From the NCBI GenBank assembly GCA_034766995.1, contig CM068323.1, forward strand, positions 24,202,346 to 24,266,345: a stretch of DNA of 64,000 nt. Direction: 5' to 3'. The stretch's first letter is position 1. Each line of letters opens with the position of its first letter. Shown here one piece after another: positions 1 to 12,668 of the stretch. The DNA comes from Acanthacorydalis orientalis (taxonomy: Eukaryota > Arthropoda > Insecta > Megaloptera > Corydalidae). The notes below the pieces were generated by a model. That model was not told where the DNA came from and made no database searches. It saw only the letters and a program-made list of their open reading frames with translations. A program made the position numbers and the translations under genes.

Positions 1-540
1 AGATGTACTTTTCAATTATACTGAATAACAATTAAACTTAGTTATTTAAAATGATTGCTTTTTTCCATTGTGAAGTTGACGAAGAATACTAAAAAGCAAT
101 TGAAGTGATAAATCGATTTGGTATAACTCGATTAATTCGTACAAATTGACAAAAGTGATCATTTATTGAGAACGATTCGAGTGTTGGTCGGATTGTATGT
201 CGACACGAGTGAGAGTGCGTATAGAAGGATGTACGGAAAGAGTTTTGGGGCTGCGTCCGTGTTGACTTGCACGACGTTTCGCGACAAACTGTTGAAACAG
301 TGAGCGCGTGTTACGCAAGCTGTTGCAGTTCACGCAGCGCATGCTTTCGCATTCGCATGAACAGCAGAAGAATTAATAGAATGACGCGCAGAGCAGTAAT
401 TGTGTATAGTACGTTCTGACAATTAAATTTTGTCAATAATAAATGTGTTCGCTGGCGGTGAAGAATCCAAAGACTGATTTAATCCGATTGAAAGTCGAAA
501 TCGAAGGTGATGTGCATTTTACACGAACAGATGCTTTATG
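1..540. promoter_or_regulatory. GC-richer, CpG-containing patch; possible promoter or leader exon
   Basis: This stretch is clearly richer in G, C and CpG than the DNA after it, for example around 240-350. Such islands in very AT-rich insect genomes often mark promoters or 5' leader exons. A short open frame from the ATG at about 442 runs 32 codons, and possible donor sites (GTGAGC near 300, GTGATG near 507) are visible. No protein family is recognised and nothing in the window joins to it with certainty. It could be a noncoding first exon of a plus-strand gene or simply a regulatory block. Confidence 0.25.
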
Positions 541-3052
541 AATGTTTATGTGGTAGTACAATAATGTCTTGTTTGTTTCAAAGAAATATATCTAGATTAA
601 TACCAATTTCACACCAATCAAGAACATTTAGCTGTTAATACAAACATCAGTCATTGCAGCTAATATAATAAAATGAATTCTATATAATTAAACATTAATA
701 AAGCATTTTTGATCAGAAATATTTGTATAAATGTGTGATGAGGTGTTCATTTCTGAAAGTGAATTTAGCTTTTTGACTCGATGGCTTCCTTTTCTTCTCG
801 AAAACACCAAACAGTCATTTTATTGTTAGGATTATTACCATATACTCAAATATATCTTCAAGAACAGTACAGAACTAGCAGTTTTTTTATAGAAACTATA
901 TGTTTTTATTTAAAATAGATATACAACGTATAAAAACAACAACTTAATATAAAGTTATAATGGAATTAAATTAAAATCTTTGAAGATACATTTCTATTTG
1001 TATTAAAATAATAAACCTCTAATTTATTTTCCGAGATACACTTTTAATACATGACGACTAAATTCGCCTTGATATCACTTTACTATATACAAGTAATATC
1101 TTAATTAAACCCTCTTCGTGTTCATTACTCGGGATTCTCTAGATTTTGAAAAAATATATGCAAATGTAAACGTAAAAAAATAATTCTCCATGAATATATT
1201 ACTACCCACATCTTTAACTGATTTTAGAACCTTATTCAGTATATCTCAACGTTAAAAATACCTGTGAAGTTAAAAAATAATAAAAATCAATAGCATATCC
1301 TTCAATACACCCCGTGCAACCTTCTTAACGAATATATCTGCTAGGAAGGACAATACTGCCTCATTTAAAAAAATATTTTTACCTCAACTGTATATAAAAG
1401 CACACTTTTCAAATACTAAAAGTCTTTCTAGTCTGTTTCTAAAGCTTTTGTCGTTTTTCGGCGGCCCTGTATAATTTATAATGAGGACAGATATACTTTC
1501 TTCACATCAATCAAAATTTCGTGGAATTTATTTTTTTTCTTGTCATATTGTATCTAAATAACAACATATTCAATCTGACAATGTAAATTTTAATCTCGAC
1601 TATTCCGTTCAACCAAACATAAAGAGCAGTTTCGTGAAAGCGAGCTATAAATAAAATCACATGACTATGACTTTCATATCTCATGTACTTATTCCAGTTG
1701 TAATGTATGTACTTAATTAATACATTCTAAGAGATTCTCGACATTTTCATATGATTACTTTACTGCGCGAGCGATTATTACAGAAGGGTAAATATTAGCA
1801 CTGTGTAATTAAATATCTGTGAGGCTTAATTTAGACGAATCGATAAAAAGATTTACTCCTTTGCTAAATAATTATATTTCAGTGTCAACACTAACTCATT
1901 TACATCAGTAAAATATACAATAAATGCGAATCTGTTTCCCTTGCTTCAAACTTCAATAACAAAATTAAATAGCAAAAAAATGATGAAAAAAGTACGATTA
2001 TAAATAAAATCAAAGTGAAATTTTACATGAAGCTTATATGATCATATATTTTTTGTAAAACCGTTATTGTCTTTAATTATTATCTATTCAATATTTTAAC
2101 AATTTATCTATTTTTCATATTCATATCATGCCTAAATTTCATCAATTATTTTATGTAATCGTCCATATTCACTTCTCACTCTCTTTTTATAATTTTCATC
2201 TCGATGACACTTGAGATTACATTTATTTTTCTTGTACCAGTTATTTGTAAAACATAATAAAACAAATTCACTCTTCCTGATTTAATAACTATTACCGAAT
2301 CAGTCAATTCTTATAATAAATTCTAATTTCTCTTAATATGATTCAGTGTTTTAATCTTTAACACGTTTTGTCTTTACACACGCCCGGACAACTTCGAATT
2401 ACTTCGAACTTATTTTAACGAGCTTTTCCCTTACAAACCCTGTGAAAACTATTACAATCAAACAGCATTTGTAATATATTATGTTTAAGTGCTTCTCAGC
2501 TCTGTTTTATTCGAGTTATTCGTTTTTTTCCCCTATATTCAAGTATTTTATCACAGAAAGTATGATAATTATTATTTTAAAGTACAAAGTTTTATATTGT
2601 CTGCTTTTAACGTGTCACTCAAGTTTTTTTCCAGGGATTTGGTGGTTTTTATGCCATGATTTAAAAATAGTCAACCCTGGATGCTGTGGCCGTACCGAGA
2701 AATTCATGTCACTCAGAAATGTTTACGCTGGAATTAAAGGATGATTCTAATACGAGTATGCAAACGGGATGTGCTTTTATTTCGCATTTGCGTTCGGACA
2801 CTTATGAGCTTAAACTCCAAGTAATCGACAATTAAACTCTTCAGGATGTTCACATTGCTTAAACTCTTTTTATTTAAAATTTATTTTCTTTTACTCGACT
2901 TCAAGTATTTAAATTATTATTTAATTACTGAGTACTTCATAAATCAATTCGTTATTACATTTTATATTGTTATTAAATACTAATATTTATCAAATTAATA
3001 ACAAATATTTTGTGATTTATTTCCAAAGATAAATCATCGGTTCTTGATTGAA

Positions 3053-3098
<46 letters not shown>

Positions 3099-3698
3099 GT
3101 ACAGAATTAAATAAAAATAATAAATAATCTTAAAATCCCTACGATCTTTAATTGAAAATAATTGAGTATTTATTTTTGCAGTTGTATCACAGAATACATT
3201 GTACTAATTTTCATAAAAGTTCGATTTTACTTATTCTTTATCAAAATACTTATGTTATACAATGTTATGTCACAGAACAAAAAAATAAATGAAAACTTAA
3301 TAAAATATGTCAAAACAACTGCTCATAGTATAGATTTCATTTGATAATTTCTTTTTTTTTGCAACCTTTACAGACAACCGTTAAGAAATTTAAATTTAAT
3401 TTAATTATAAAACTGAAATACTTTATTTAGACATGAATGACATACATTTTGATTAGTAATTTAATGGTTTATATAAATTTTCTTTATCATATCTTCTTCA
3501 TCAATTTATATGAAATGTGTCAGTTAGATTATATGTATTCTGAATATTTTTGTTTGATCTCTTGTATAAAACACAGAATAACATATTTTAAATAACTTAT
3601 TATTTCTAACGATCATACATCATTTATGAGACATCTAATAAATTTCAAAGAATAAAGTCATATGTTTCTGTCTGAGAAAAGTATTATTTTTATGTGTG

Positions 3699-3700
3699 TG

Positions 3701-3774
<74 letters not shown>

Positions 3775-3867
3775 TACATATAACCTACTTTATGTATTTT
3801 TCATTAGAATATTTATTTACAAATACATTTTTTCTAATAGAAAGGCACAAGTATATCTATATCTATC

Positions 3868-3930
<63 letters not shown>
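3699..3930. repeat. Paired (TA)n microsatellites
   Basis: Two long (TA)n runs, about 3,699-3,772 and 3,872-3,930, flank roughly 100 bases of unique sequence. The first is preceded by a short (TG)n run and the second by CTAT units. Both create false Ile-Tyr open frames. Confidence 0.9.
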
Positions 3931-3935
<5 letters not shown>

Positions 3936-4570
3936 TATTGTATATTTATATGTTATACAAATAGCAACGTTTATTTTTTCTGATATATTTCCGAGAAATT
4001 CAAATGAGTTCGAGTATTTGCGTATGAAATAAAATACAGACTAGAAATGTTGTAAAACTTATTACTGAAAGCTGATTATTTTTCTTTACAGTGAAATTTA
4101 TTCATTATGTGAGAATGTTCAGTATTTCGAAAGTGAACATTTCGCAAAGAGAAGTGTTTTATCAGAAATAACGAACTGATGTAAATGTACATGGTTCCGT
4201 TGTACATTTTTCTCTCGAATTTAAACCGGTATATGCCTATATAGAAATTAGATTTCGGCGAACAGGTAATGAAAAACGATTCACGTGATCGTCAAGAAGA
4301 AAATTTAATCTGCTACTCCGCAGTACTATCTTTATTATAACGTTATTATCAGTGGAATTAAAGTGTTACTTTCGCTTTTCGATTCTTTGATCGACTGATA
4401 TTAAATTTTCAGTCGGGTATAGTTTTAACTTTGATATTGTTACACACAAATGTTTAATAAATAAAACCAAGCATTAACTCACTACAATGAATATTAATAT
4501 ATTGTACATTAATTACTTTGTAAATAATAGAAAGAATTGAAATTTATATAAAAAAATCAATTCAAAAATT

Positions 4571-4617
<47 letters not shown>

Positions 4618-4763
4618 ATATTTCATAGAAAACTCATATCTATTAAAGTATATTTACATCTGCTAAACTATTTTCTTTTTGTAAACTTTTATTCTTCTAT
4701 GCGATATTCTTTATTCTTTACCTGTTTACATATAATTTTAATTTTGTTATTTAAAAATAATAT

Positions 4764-4787
4764 ATATATATATACATACATATATAT

Positions 4788-4837
<50 letters not shown>
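4764..4837. repeat. (TA)n(CA)n(TA)n compound microsatellite
   Basis: Alternating TA units interrupted by a short ACACACAC block; dinucleotide repeat visible directly. Confidence 0.9.
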
Positions 4838-4838
<1 letters not shown>

Positions 4839-5197
4839 TATATACATAATCACAGGCACAAGATAAACAATTAAACCCACGTGTTTAGATTTTCATCGAA
4901 GAAGCCCAAAAAGCTCAAGATAACATGTGGGACAAGTTATGACAACGAATATACTTTCATAGGAAGGACGATTGCGATACAGATATGCGCCGACGTATCA
5001 AACCGCACCACTTATTCTTCCAATCTCCACCCTCAACTCTTCAAGTCGTTTTCAGACACAGTTGAGTTTGCGAACTTATTCTGAATTTGTTTCTATTTCT
5101 ACCTAGTCTCAATCTGGATAATATCTGATCACTTATATTGTAATTATTTTACAATAACAGCAAAGAAAGAAGATTAATTTTCATTCGTTGTCTTCAT

Positions 5198-5201
<4 letters not shown>

Positions 5202-5275
<74 letters not shown>
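5202..5275. repeat. (TA)n microsatellite
   Basis: About 70 bases of nearly pure TA with a single TG interruption near the right end. Confidence 0.9.
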
Positions 5276-5638
5276 CACATTTTTGATCCAAACAACAGTG
5301 TTATTATTTCAAAAATGATTGTTACTATAAAAGATTATTGATCTGATTTCCAAATATAATTAAAAACTATTAATCATAAGAAATGGACACATGTACCGAT
5401 CTTGGTGAAATAGTATTATTGAACACTTAGATAATAAATTGAATGTTTCTAACAAATTTATTATTTATTGTCTGAATGTTTCTTATTGAACACTATTTTT
5501 TCCTCATGTGCATGTTTTATTAATGTTAAGTTCTCTTATATTTCTAAATAATTGTTTTATTTTCTTATAGCAAAGTAGAAAATTATTCAATTATATAATT
5601 CAGTATTTAAGATTATTAAATTTTATATATATATATAT

Positions 5639-5792
5639 ATATGGTGATTCAATTTAGGTTTCCACATCATGTTTTTTTTATTTAGTATTTTAGTTCAATT
5701 CAGTACTAATATACAATTGAACAAAAATACTAATTAGGGAATAACATGTGTTTTTAATACTTTCGTGTGGAAGCCTAACTTGAATCACCCTA
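5639..5792. mobile_element. Foldback MITE-like element with TIRs in a TA-rich target
   Basis: The left end at 5,643-5,666 (starting GGTGATTCAA) is the reverse complement of the right end at 5,766-5,789 (ending TTGAATCACC), with 22 of 24 positions matching. A second nested inverted pair, 5,682-5,700 and 5,715-5,733, matches at 18 of 19 positions, so almost the whole element can fold on itself. Both ends lie in (TA)n sequence, which fits a TA-targeting Tc1/mariner-type non-autonomous element. It has no coding capacity. The family is not identified and no second copy was noticed in this window. Confidence 0.7.
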
Positions 5793-6074
5793 TATATATG
5801 TATGTATGTATGTATATGTATATAAATTAATATGTATCGTTTTTTGTTTAGATGAACTGAAAACAACCATGTAAATTTTTATGTAAAAACAAACTTCGTG
5901 TTGAAATTGAACAATTCAGTGTTTATTATTTAACACGAAAGCGTATAAAAAATCAAAGAATTAAAAATAAAGGTAATAAAAGAATATAAAAAATTATAAA
6001 AACTCAAACACATCAGACAATAAATAGCAAGTGTGTAAATAATCGTTCGCGGACGCTTCCGAGAAAAATACAAA

Positions 6075-6212
6075 ATGTTTTACACATTCAAACACAGTTA
6101 TTCCGTTGATCTCGTTTTCGATGTGACGGAGGCATTTTTAACGGATCAGGAAGTTTGTATACAGCGACAAAAAGTTATGCCAAAGGTAGCGTATCTATCT
6201 TTAGAGCTTTAA
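6075..6212 (+). CDS. Possible small ORF or exon, unknown
   Basis: An ATG-started frame of 45 codons lies in a patch less AT-rich than its surroundings. The peptide begins MFYTFKHSYS, has a mixed composition with acidic and hydrophobic residues (VDLVFDVTEAF), and ends SLEL. A weak donor (AAG/GTAGCG) lies inside it. No family is recognised. It could be a lone exon, a small gene or chance. Confidence 0.15.
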   Translation: MFYTFKHSYSVDLVFDVTEAFLTDQEVCIQRQKVMPKVAYLSLEL

Positions 6213-6449
6213 CGCGTCAAAAACATAGCGTGATTATAGATAAACAAATGGTTTTTCATAGGTAAGTGATTTCTTAGTTTAATTCGGGCAATATTCAATT
6301 GTTTGATACGATAATGGAAACATAAAAAACTATCAAGATTAAGACAAAAGCTTTAAAAATGTCCACAGTCTCTGGAAAATAAATTGAGTATATAAATTCA
6401 ATGCAATATGAATATGTATATTTATAAAAATATTAAAGTGAATAATATT

Positions 6450-6452
<3 letters not shown>

Positions 6453-6500
<48 letters not shown>

Positions 6501-6515
6501 GTGTGTGTGTGTGTG
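6453..6515. repeat. (TA)n(TG)n compound microsatellite
   Basis: A TA tract with one TG interruption passes directly into a TG tract. Confidence 0.9.
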
Positions 6516-8066
6516 TCTGTGAACAAAAAATGTGTACGCTCGTAACATTATAATATAATTTATCAAAATGACATGAAATATTATATTTGTCATAGTACAA
6601 TACATTTTTAAAATAAATGTATGTGATGTTAACATACTGTAATCGAAAAACAAGTGTTCAGTCATTTTTGTTTCGTTTTTCAGTATCTTTATGTTATAAC
6701 ATATTTAAGATATATCAGAAATGATAGTCCTCTGGCGATCCAAATTAAAATATCTTCCAAATTCGTTTTGGTGGACGATTCAGGAAATCCTTAATAAAAG
6801 ATTACAACCTTTCAATAAAACGTTATAATTTATAAATAGATCTATTATCTCGATATTAGTTCTCTTTAAATAAAAAAATAACTTAACTAATTAACTACGA
6901 TAAATTTTACTAGAAATCTAAAATAAATCAAACAATAACTTTATACTTTTATAAAAATCGTTAATAATAAAATATGATCGTTTTCAGCTTCTACAGTATT
7001 TTTCTATTGTAAATTCAGTCATATTTGCTATGGATTCGTAAATTTTTTTATACTTTTGCCTATTTTAAATTACGATTCAGTTTTTTCGCATTATTATAGT
7101 GAATAATATGTTTTCATCCTTCCATAAACATATCAAATTTCTCTCTAAATTAATTCTGATCATTTATTAAACATTTTAACCAATTTTATTATATTTACTT
7201 ACCGTATTAATTTTTTAATATATATATATATATTGTTATAAAATTAAAAATGAACAAATTCAAAAACATAACAGGCAATTTGATTCCAAATGTTATTTTG
7301 TGTGACTGCTGAATTCTTACTAACGATTTCCAAACAAACGAAACTGAGAGGTCAGTTCTAATGATGGGTACATTTATTGACAATACCTGTAAGAAATATT
7401 GCTTTGTAAACAAGCTGAAGCTTGTGTATTAAATATTCATACGCGATAGATAAAAAGAAACCGACTTCACCTCACTTTTATAGCATTCCTTGTACTGTTG
7501 CCTGTTAATCATCGTAAGAGTATACTTTATTACAAAATTATATATATATATATATATATACATATATGTACACGTATATAGGGTTCACATATTTTCAATT
7601 TTATTTGAAGTTTTTTATTTATTTTTTTCCACATAGACGTGACGCGTAACAAAAATATATAAAATTTCGTATAGTGAAAATACTAACACGCAGAATTTAA
7701 ATTATGCACGTGAAGTAATTTGTGAATGTGTGTATTTTTTTTAAAAAAAAAGGTGAAAATATTTTAATACAAAATATGTTTCAGAATAAAATCCGTAAGT
7801 AATTTTCATCGTGTGAATACGATCTACACACAAGATTTAATTGATTTAATATACATTGTAATTAATAATTTATAAGCATTTTTATCCTTTTAACCTTTAC
7901 TGATTATATATATATATATATATAATAAATTATTAATATTGTACTATAGAAATATTTTTTTGAAACATGGCACAGAACTGAAAGTATTTTCAAACTCAAT
8001 AATTTGATTTATATAAAAAAAAATCAACAGAATTTTCTTACTAATTAATTCATTATAAAAATATGA

Positions 8067-8097
<31 letters not shown>

Positions 8098-8308
8098 TAT
8101 TTGTGTATCAAATTGTCTTAAGAAATATATACGTACATATAGATAAATAGGTTAATATTTCACGCATGGAAGAAAATTAGTTGGATTATCATTTTAAAAA
8201 ATCGTAGATGTTCTTTATTTGAAATATTTTTAAAATGAAAACATTGTGTTTTTTGAAATTAATTCACATGTAATACTAACTTTTTTTATATCAAATTCTT
8301 ATAAATAA

Positions 8309-8353
<45 letters not shown>

Positions 8354-8956
8354 CCATATGCATGAGAGAAGAACTAATATTTGAAATGATTTTTAAATTG
8401 GGTTTGTAATAATATTAAAAAAATATTTGAATGTACAATATACTACCAAAAGAAACTTATCAATCAAAAGACGTCAGTTCTCTATCAACTTGACAACAAT
8501 CCTCCCAGAACAAAGACCATACATTCAGTTTAACGTCACGAATTTATTGTATGGTATTATTAATTTCAAGTAGTGTGAAAGTTCTGTTAAAAAATGTTTA
8601 CAAAACGTTCAAAAAAGGTTTTTGCAAGACAATTAAATTTTTGATGAATTATTGTTAAATTTCGAATATTTAATTACACGAACAGAATTTATGAACATAT
8701 TATTTCGGTAAATATAAACTATTTCAATCGATCATAAATTAAATAACCGTTATTTATCGAATTCCTTGGACCGAAACAACACCTTAACTTACAAGAATCC
8801 ATTAACATAAAATATTTGAAAATAAAATCAATGAAGTAATAGTAGCATATATTAGGAACATTCATGTTGATCAGATGTGTATTAATAGTTCTATTATTAA
8901 TATCGGTGTATAATAGCTCTATAGAATCTACCTTGAAAAGTCTGTTTACTGCACAG

Positions 8957-11088
8957 GTTCCACGAAACGAGACACAGACATCGACACGCACGAAGCCTTA
9001 AGACCAATGATACTTCTATGGAATCTAATTGGAATCGCACCATACGATACGAAAATCGACTTACAAGGACGAAGAGACTTCAAAAGACGGCTGTTCCGAT
9101 GTCTGGATGCCATCAAATTCACGCTCATACTCACCGGCCTCGCCGGTGGAATATATATCCGTCATTTCATTGTCACCGAGCTGTTCACTTACTTCGAGTA
9201 TAATTTTATGCTGAACATGGCAATTTCCGTCGTATTACTAGTTATCACTGTTTATAACAGACATCATTTGGTGGACGTGATGGTTCGCTTGAACGAAATC
9301 GATGCTCAGCTGATGCAGATCGATATAAGAGTGTGTCTCAGAAAGGAACGGATCTATTTTATTGGTCAGATGGTTGGATTACCTTTAATTATATGTTTAG
9401 ATCGTCTTCTGGTCGTTCTAACAGAAACCACCGAGTGGATGGTACACGTTAAGGCCATGCTTTATTTCGTCTTACCGTACATTATTATCATTACGCTAGT
9501 CCTTTGGCAATTCCTCGATTTTGTTATTGTAACTCATAAACGTTTCAAACTAATCAACATTTTTTTAGAAGACGCCTTGACTCAAAGACGTGAGACGAAC
9601 GTTAAAAAATTAATCGATAGACTCGAAGTTTGCAGAAGAGTACACGGTCTACTCTGCGATATTTCAGACACAATAAATTCCACTTATACAATCCAACTCT
9701 TGTTGTATTGTACAGCTATGTTTGTCGATATCGTCAATTCCGTTTTCAGAGCATATGCAGATATCAAATACCTGTATATAGATTTCGGATGGAATGCATT
9801 AAATGTAAATAATATTTATATGTTTATACATGTATGCAATGAATTTAAGCAGGAGGTAAAGTAAACGTTCATATCTTGTTCACTATATTATTTTATATCG
9901 ATAGATTTATCGAGAAATGTATTAAACACATTTGAATTTATATTATTATCACCTTTAGACAATATACACTTTTACATGTCTTCCCCTCTAAAAAATATTG
10001 TCAAAAATATTACGTATGAATAGGAAGGTTTATATAGAAAAAAAATATTGACAAATAGCATATTTATTTATTTATTCCACTTACTATACTGTGTCCTAAA
10101 CACACCATTTTATTCAACATCAATAAGCAACTGCCTGTGTTTATGTTTTCACAGATTTTTTTTGATCATATAATTGAATATTTCTCAAAAACATTCAAAT
10201 TTGATTTCTTTTTACAAACGAATCATTATTTCGAACATCAAACAAAAAGGTTTATCAAGTATTTTTCACATTTTGCAGTGTTTAAAGTATTCATTTGTGA
10301 AAATGAATTTTGTCACAGTCCAAATGTATCTTTTCGAATTATTTTTTTTTAAAAAGTAGAACTGTTATACCATTATTAAATCCAACATTTAAAACATACA
10401 TAAATAAATGTTCGTTATTGTTATTTTCAATATTACAGGTATCATTTGAAAATAAAATTTTGTATTTTTACTACTATAACTATTAATATGCTCTAAGAAA
10501 TAATCACAAAAATGAATGAATTTTTAATACTACTTTTTCTCTCGACGTACCTCCTTCATTAATTTTACTATCTTTAATTTTTATTCATCTTCCGTATCAA
10601 AAAGATTTGATAATTTATTCTTCTAACAGTTCTCATTGATTCTTACTTACATTTTGACAGACATAAAATAATAATTATTTTCTATCACCTCACATAAATT
10701 TCTATATACCTACCTTCTATTAATACCTAAAAACCCACATACCTCAATCTTACAAAATCTTTTAATCTACGTTTATAAAGAATAAAATACATATATTCTT
10801 TATTGATTGAATGTCACTACCAATATTCCTTTCATGGTAAAAAAATATCATTATCATCTTCGTTTATAATATAACATCCGACACAAATTTTCATCACGAA
10901 CAGTTTTATCGTACCTTTTTATAAAAACGAACGTCGGAATTTTAATATTTTTATATTTTTTTGTGCTTTAAAACATTTTCATGAAACTTAACAATTTTAT
11001 AAGCAAATAATGACAATTTAATATGTCGGAAATTTAATTTTAGTATAACAAAAACAAATTCGGTTTAGATAGAAAATCACTTTAAAGA

Positions 11089-11139
<51 letters not shown>

Positions 11140-11280
11140 GTATATTTTTCAATGCAACATTCGTTTTTTCATGTCACAGATTAAATTATTTTAACGTTCA
11201 TTTTAGGCACTGAGAACTGGACGTATAATTCAACAATTTTGGAATAAATCTGATAACACACAAATAGCACGATGGGTAAT

Positions 11281-11326
<46 letters not shown>

Positions 11327-11328
11327 CA

Positions 11329-11375
<47 letters not shown>

Positions 11376-11537
11376 GTATAATGTACACCATACATTTTTG
11401 TATTATTCAATTACACTAGAGATAAAAAAAAGGAAATACAAGTAGGATGCTAAATGTATATTACTTCAGTGAATTGTTTCTCAGATAAAGGCAACATTTA
11501 TATAAAAAAAATTGAAAAACGGCTGAAACTGTATATA

Positions 11538-11593
<56 letters not shown>

Positions 11594-12284
11594 GCCGTAG
11601 TATTATAAGAAGTAAACTAGACAAAAGACTTAAGTGCTAATTAAATAGGCGTGCCCTTGCAGAATATTTTATCTGAGAGACTGAATTCAGATTACAACAA
11701 AATTATGATCGCATATAAATGAACTCTATTATGATAATATTGATTTCAAAGAGCTATATTTCTACTTTCTTCTTTACTAATATCTAAAAAGACAGTACTT
11801 TCAGAATAAAATTTAATAAATACATCATTTCAAGAATATATAAATTACATATTTATTTAATTATGTCCCATGAAAAAATATTGACATTTCGTATAAAAAT
11901 ACAAGAAAAAAAATCAATAAGTGTCTTTTACAATAAAATATTGATACTTAATTCGTTATCGATTATCACTGAATATCATCAAAACTAATTACCTTTCGAA
12001 TTTATCCATTGAATATGAAACGAGAAAATTATTAAATTGTAGTAAGTTCAATTCTAATGTTCTTAGCAAAAGGTACAAATAAAATTAATACATTTTTTTA
12101 TCTCTGTATTAACGTGCTCGGTACTTAATAAAGAATACTCTTGTATTTCTGTTTGTATAGAATATAAAATACTTAAATGTATAAAATTATTTAAGAATAT
12201 AATCATTTTCCTACATTTTAAAATTTTAATGGAGAACAATGGAGACGTTATTCGGATAGAGTGCATAACATTCTCAGAATGGCA

Positions 12285-12323
<39 letters not shown>

Positions 12324-12510
12324 GAGTTTTTACATTTGTAGATAATATTTATTTTTTATTTTCAAAAACAGATACAAAACTTTTCTTTACAAATGCGTCA
12401 TCAAAATGTAAATATCACAGCATGCGGGTTTTTTCCAATCGATTACACTTTAGCTTTTTCGGTAATAAATTTAATATAATACCAATATCTATAAACATAT
12501 ATACATATAT

Positions 12511-12568
<58 letters not shown>

Positions 12569-12668
12569 ATTTACATAATTACAGATTGTGAGTACAAGTA
12601 CAATGTTCCTTGTATATATCATACAATTCAATAGTGGCGGATTGACAAATTGGGTGGAAGAAGGATGA
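8957..12668 (+). CDS. Gustatory receptor (7tm_7 family), multi-exon gene
   Basis: This is a seven-transmembrane insect gustatory receptor, predicted to sit in the dendritic membrane of taste neurons as a ligand-gated cation channel; the ligand cannot be inferred. Exons read by eye: about 8,957-9,855, 11,207-11,275, 12,372-12,461 and 12,585-12,668, all joined in phase 0 with GT-AG ends. From the ATG at 9,007 this gives 363 residues, near the usual 350-420. The first exon carries hydrophobic segments at about residues 36-57, 66-83, 120-140, 150-172 and 229-250, plus a typical loop (MVRLNEIDAQL). The short exons carry the family's C-terminal signatures: FSLQM, TACGFFPIDYTL, and a closing membrane segment ending YIIQF, a variant of the TYhhhhhQF motif with MF at the TY position. 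The frame stays open upstream of 9,007 to 8,917. An acceptor at 8,955-8,956 makes an earlier coding exon likely, so the true start is uncertain. Confidence 0.88.
9007..9855 (+). CDS. Gustatory receptor, large exon
   Basis: Encodes 283 residues from the first in-frame ATG and about five membrane segments. The open frame runs six bases past the proposed donor (GAG/GTAAAG at 9,855/9,856) to a TAA at 9,864; splicing here continues into the 11,207 exon. The in-frame codons before the ATG read EALRP, resembling the N-terminal region of related receptors, so the ATG at 9,007 may be an internal methionine. Confidence 0.9.
11092..11134. repeat. (CA)n(TA)n microsatellite in receptor intron
   Basis: A CA tract runs directly into a TA tract, about 70 bases before the 23-codon exon of the gustatory receptor. 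Confidence 0.9.
11207..11275 (+). CDS. Gustatory receptor, 23-codon exon
   Basis: Follows the acceptor TTTTAG at 11,206 and precedes GTAATC at 11,276; it is 69 bases, phase 0 at both ends. It begins ALRTGRIIQQFW, which continues the intracellular loop ending CNEFKQE in the previous exon, as in other receptors of this family (EakrTg pattern). Confidence 0.8.
11283..11590. repeat. Cluster of three (TA)n tracts in receptor intron
   Basis: Tracts at about 11,283-11,322, 11,331-11,377 and 11,531-11,590 lie in the intron after the 23-codon exon. The first begins within 10 bases of the donor site. Confidence 0.9.
12372..12461 (+). CDS. Gustatory receptor, 30-codon exon
   Basis: Follows AAAACAG and precedes GTAATA; it is 90 bases, phase 0 at both ends. 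It encodes FSLQM followed by ITACGFFPIDYTLAFS, the conserved block just before the last membrane segment in gustatory receptors. Confidence 0.85.
12462..12584 (+). repeat. (TA)n tract filling a 123-bp intron
   Basis: The last intron of the gustatory receptor gene is 123 bases long. More than half of it, about 12,499-12,562, is TA repeat with a few interruptions. Donor GTAATA and acceptor ATTACAG lie close on either side. Confidence 0.8.
12585..12668 (+). CDS. Gustatory receptor, last exon
   Basis: Follows the acceptor ATTACAG at 12,584 and ends with TGA at 12,666-12,668. It encodes the last membrane segment (STMFLVYIIQF) and a 12-residue tail ending WVEEG. The QF of the family's C-terminal motif is intact. 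Confidence 0.85.
   Translation: MVSTSTMFLVYIIQFNSGGLTNWVEEG

Larger units (their letters stand above)
541..5638. other. AT-rich noncoding stretch with microsatellites
   Basis: I see no convincing exon here. The stretch holds (TA)n tracts at about 3,058, 3,699, 3,872, 4,574, 4,764 and 5,202, and poly-A/T runs. A 67-codon frame at 4,881-5,084 begins with GTG, is less AT-rich than its surroundings and matches no family I know. A second open, ATG-less frame of about 37 codons lies at about 4,170-4,285. Neither has a convincing pair of splice sites. Confidence 0.5.
5793..8916. other. AT-rich noncoding stretch upstream of the gustatory receptor
   Basis: This stretch contains (TA)n tracts near 6,453, 7,543, 8,066 and 8,309 and one unexplained 45-codon open frame at 6,075, listed separately. 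A first exon of the gustatory receptor gene may lie here, but I could not choose one with confidence. Confidence 0.4.

Noticed and set aside
3662..3983. Long open frames of alternating Ile-Tyr at this and about thirty other places
   Set aside because: They are (TA)n microsatellites translated; TA repeats lack stops in two frames per strand. No gene evidence.
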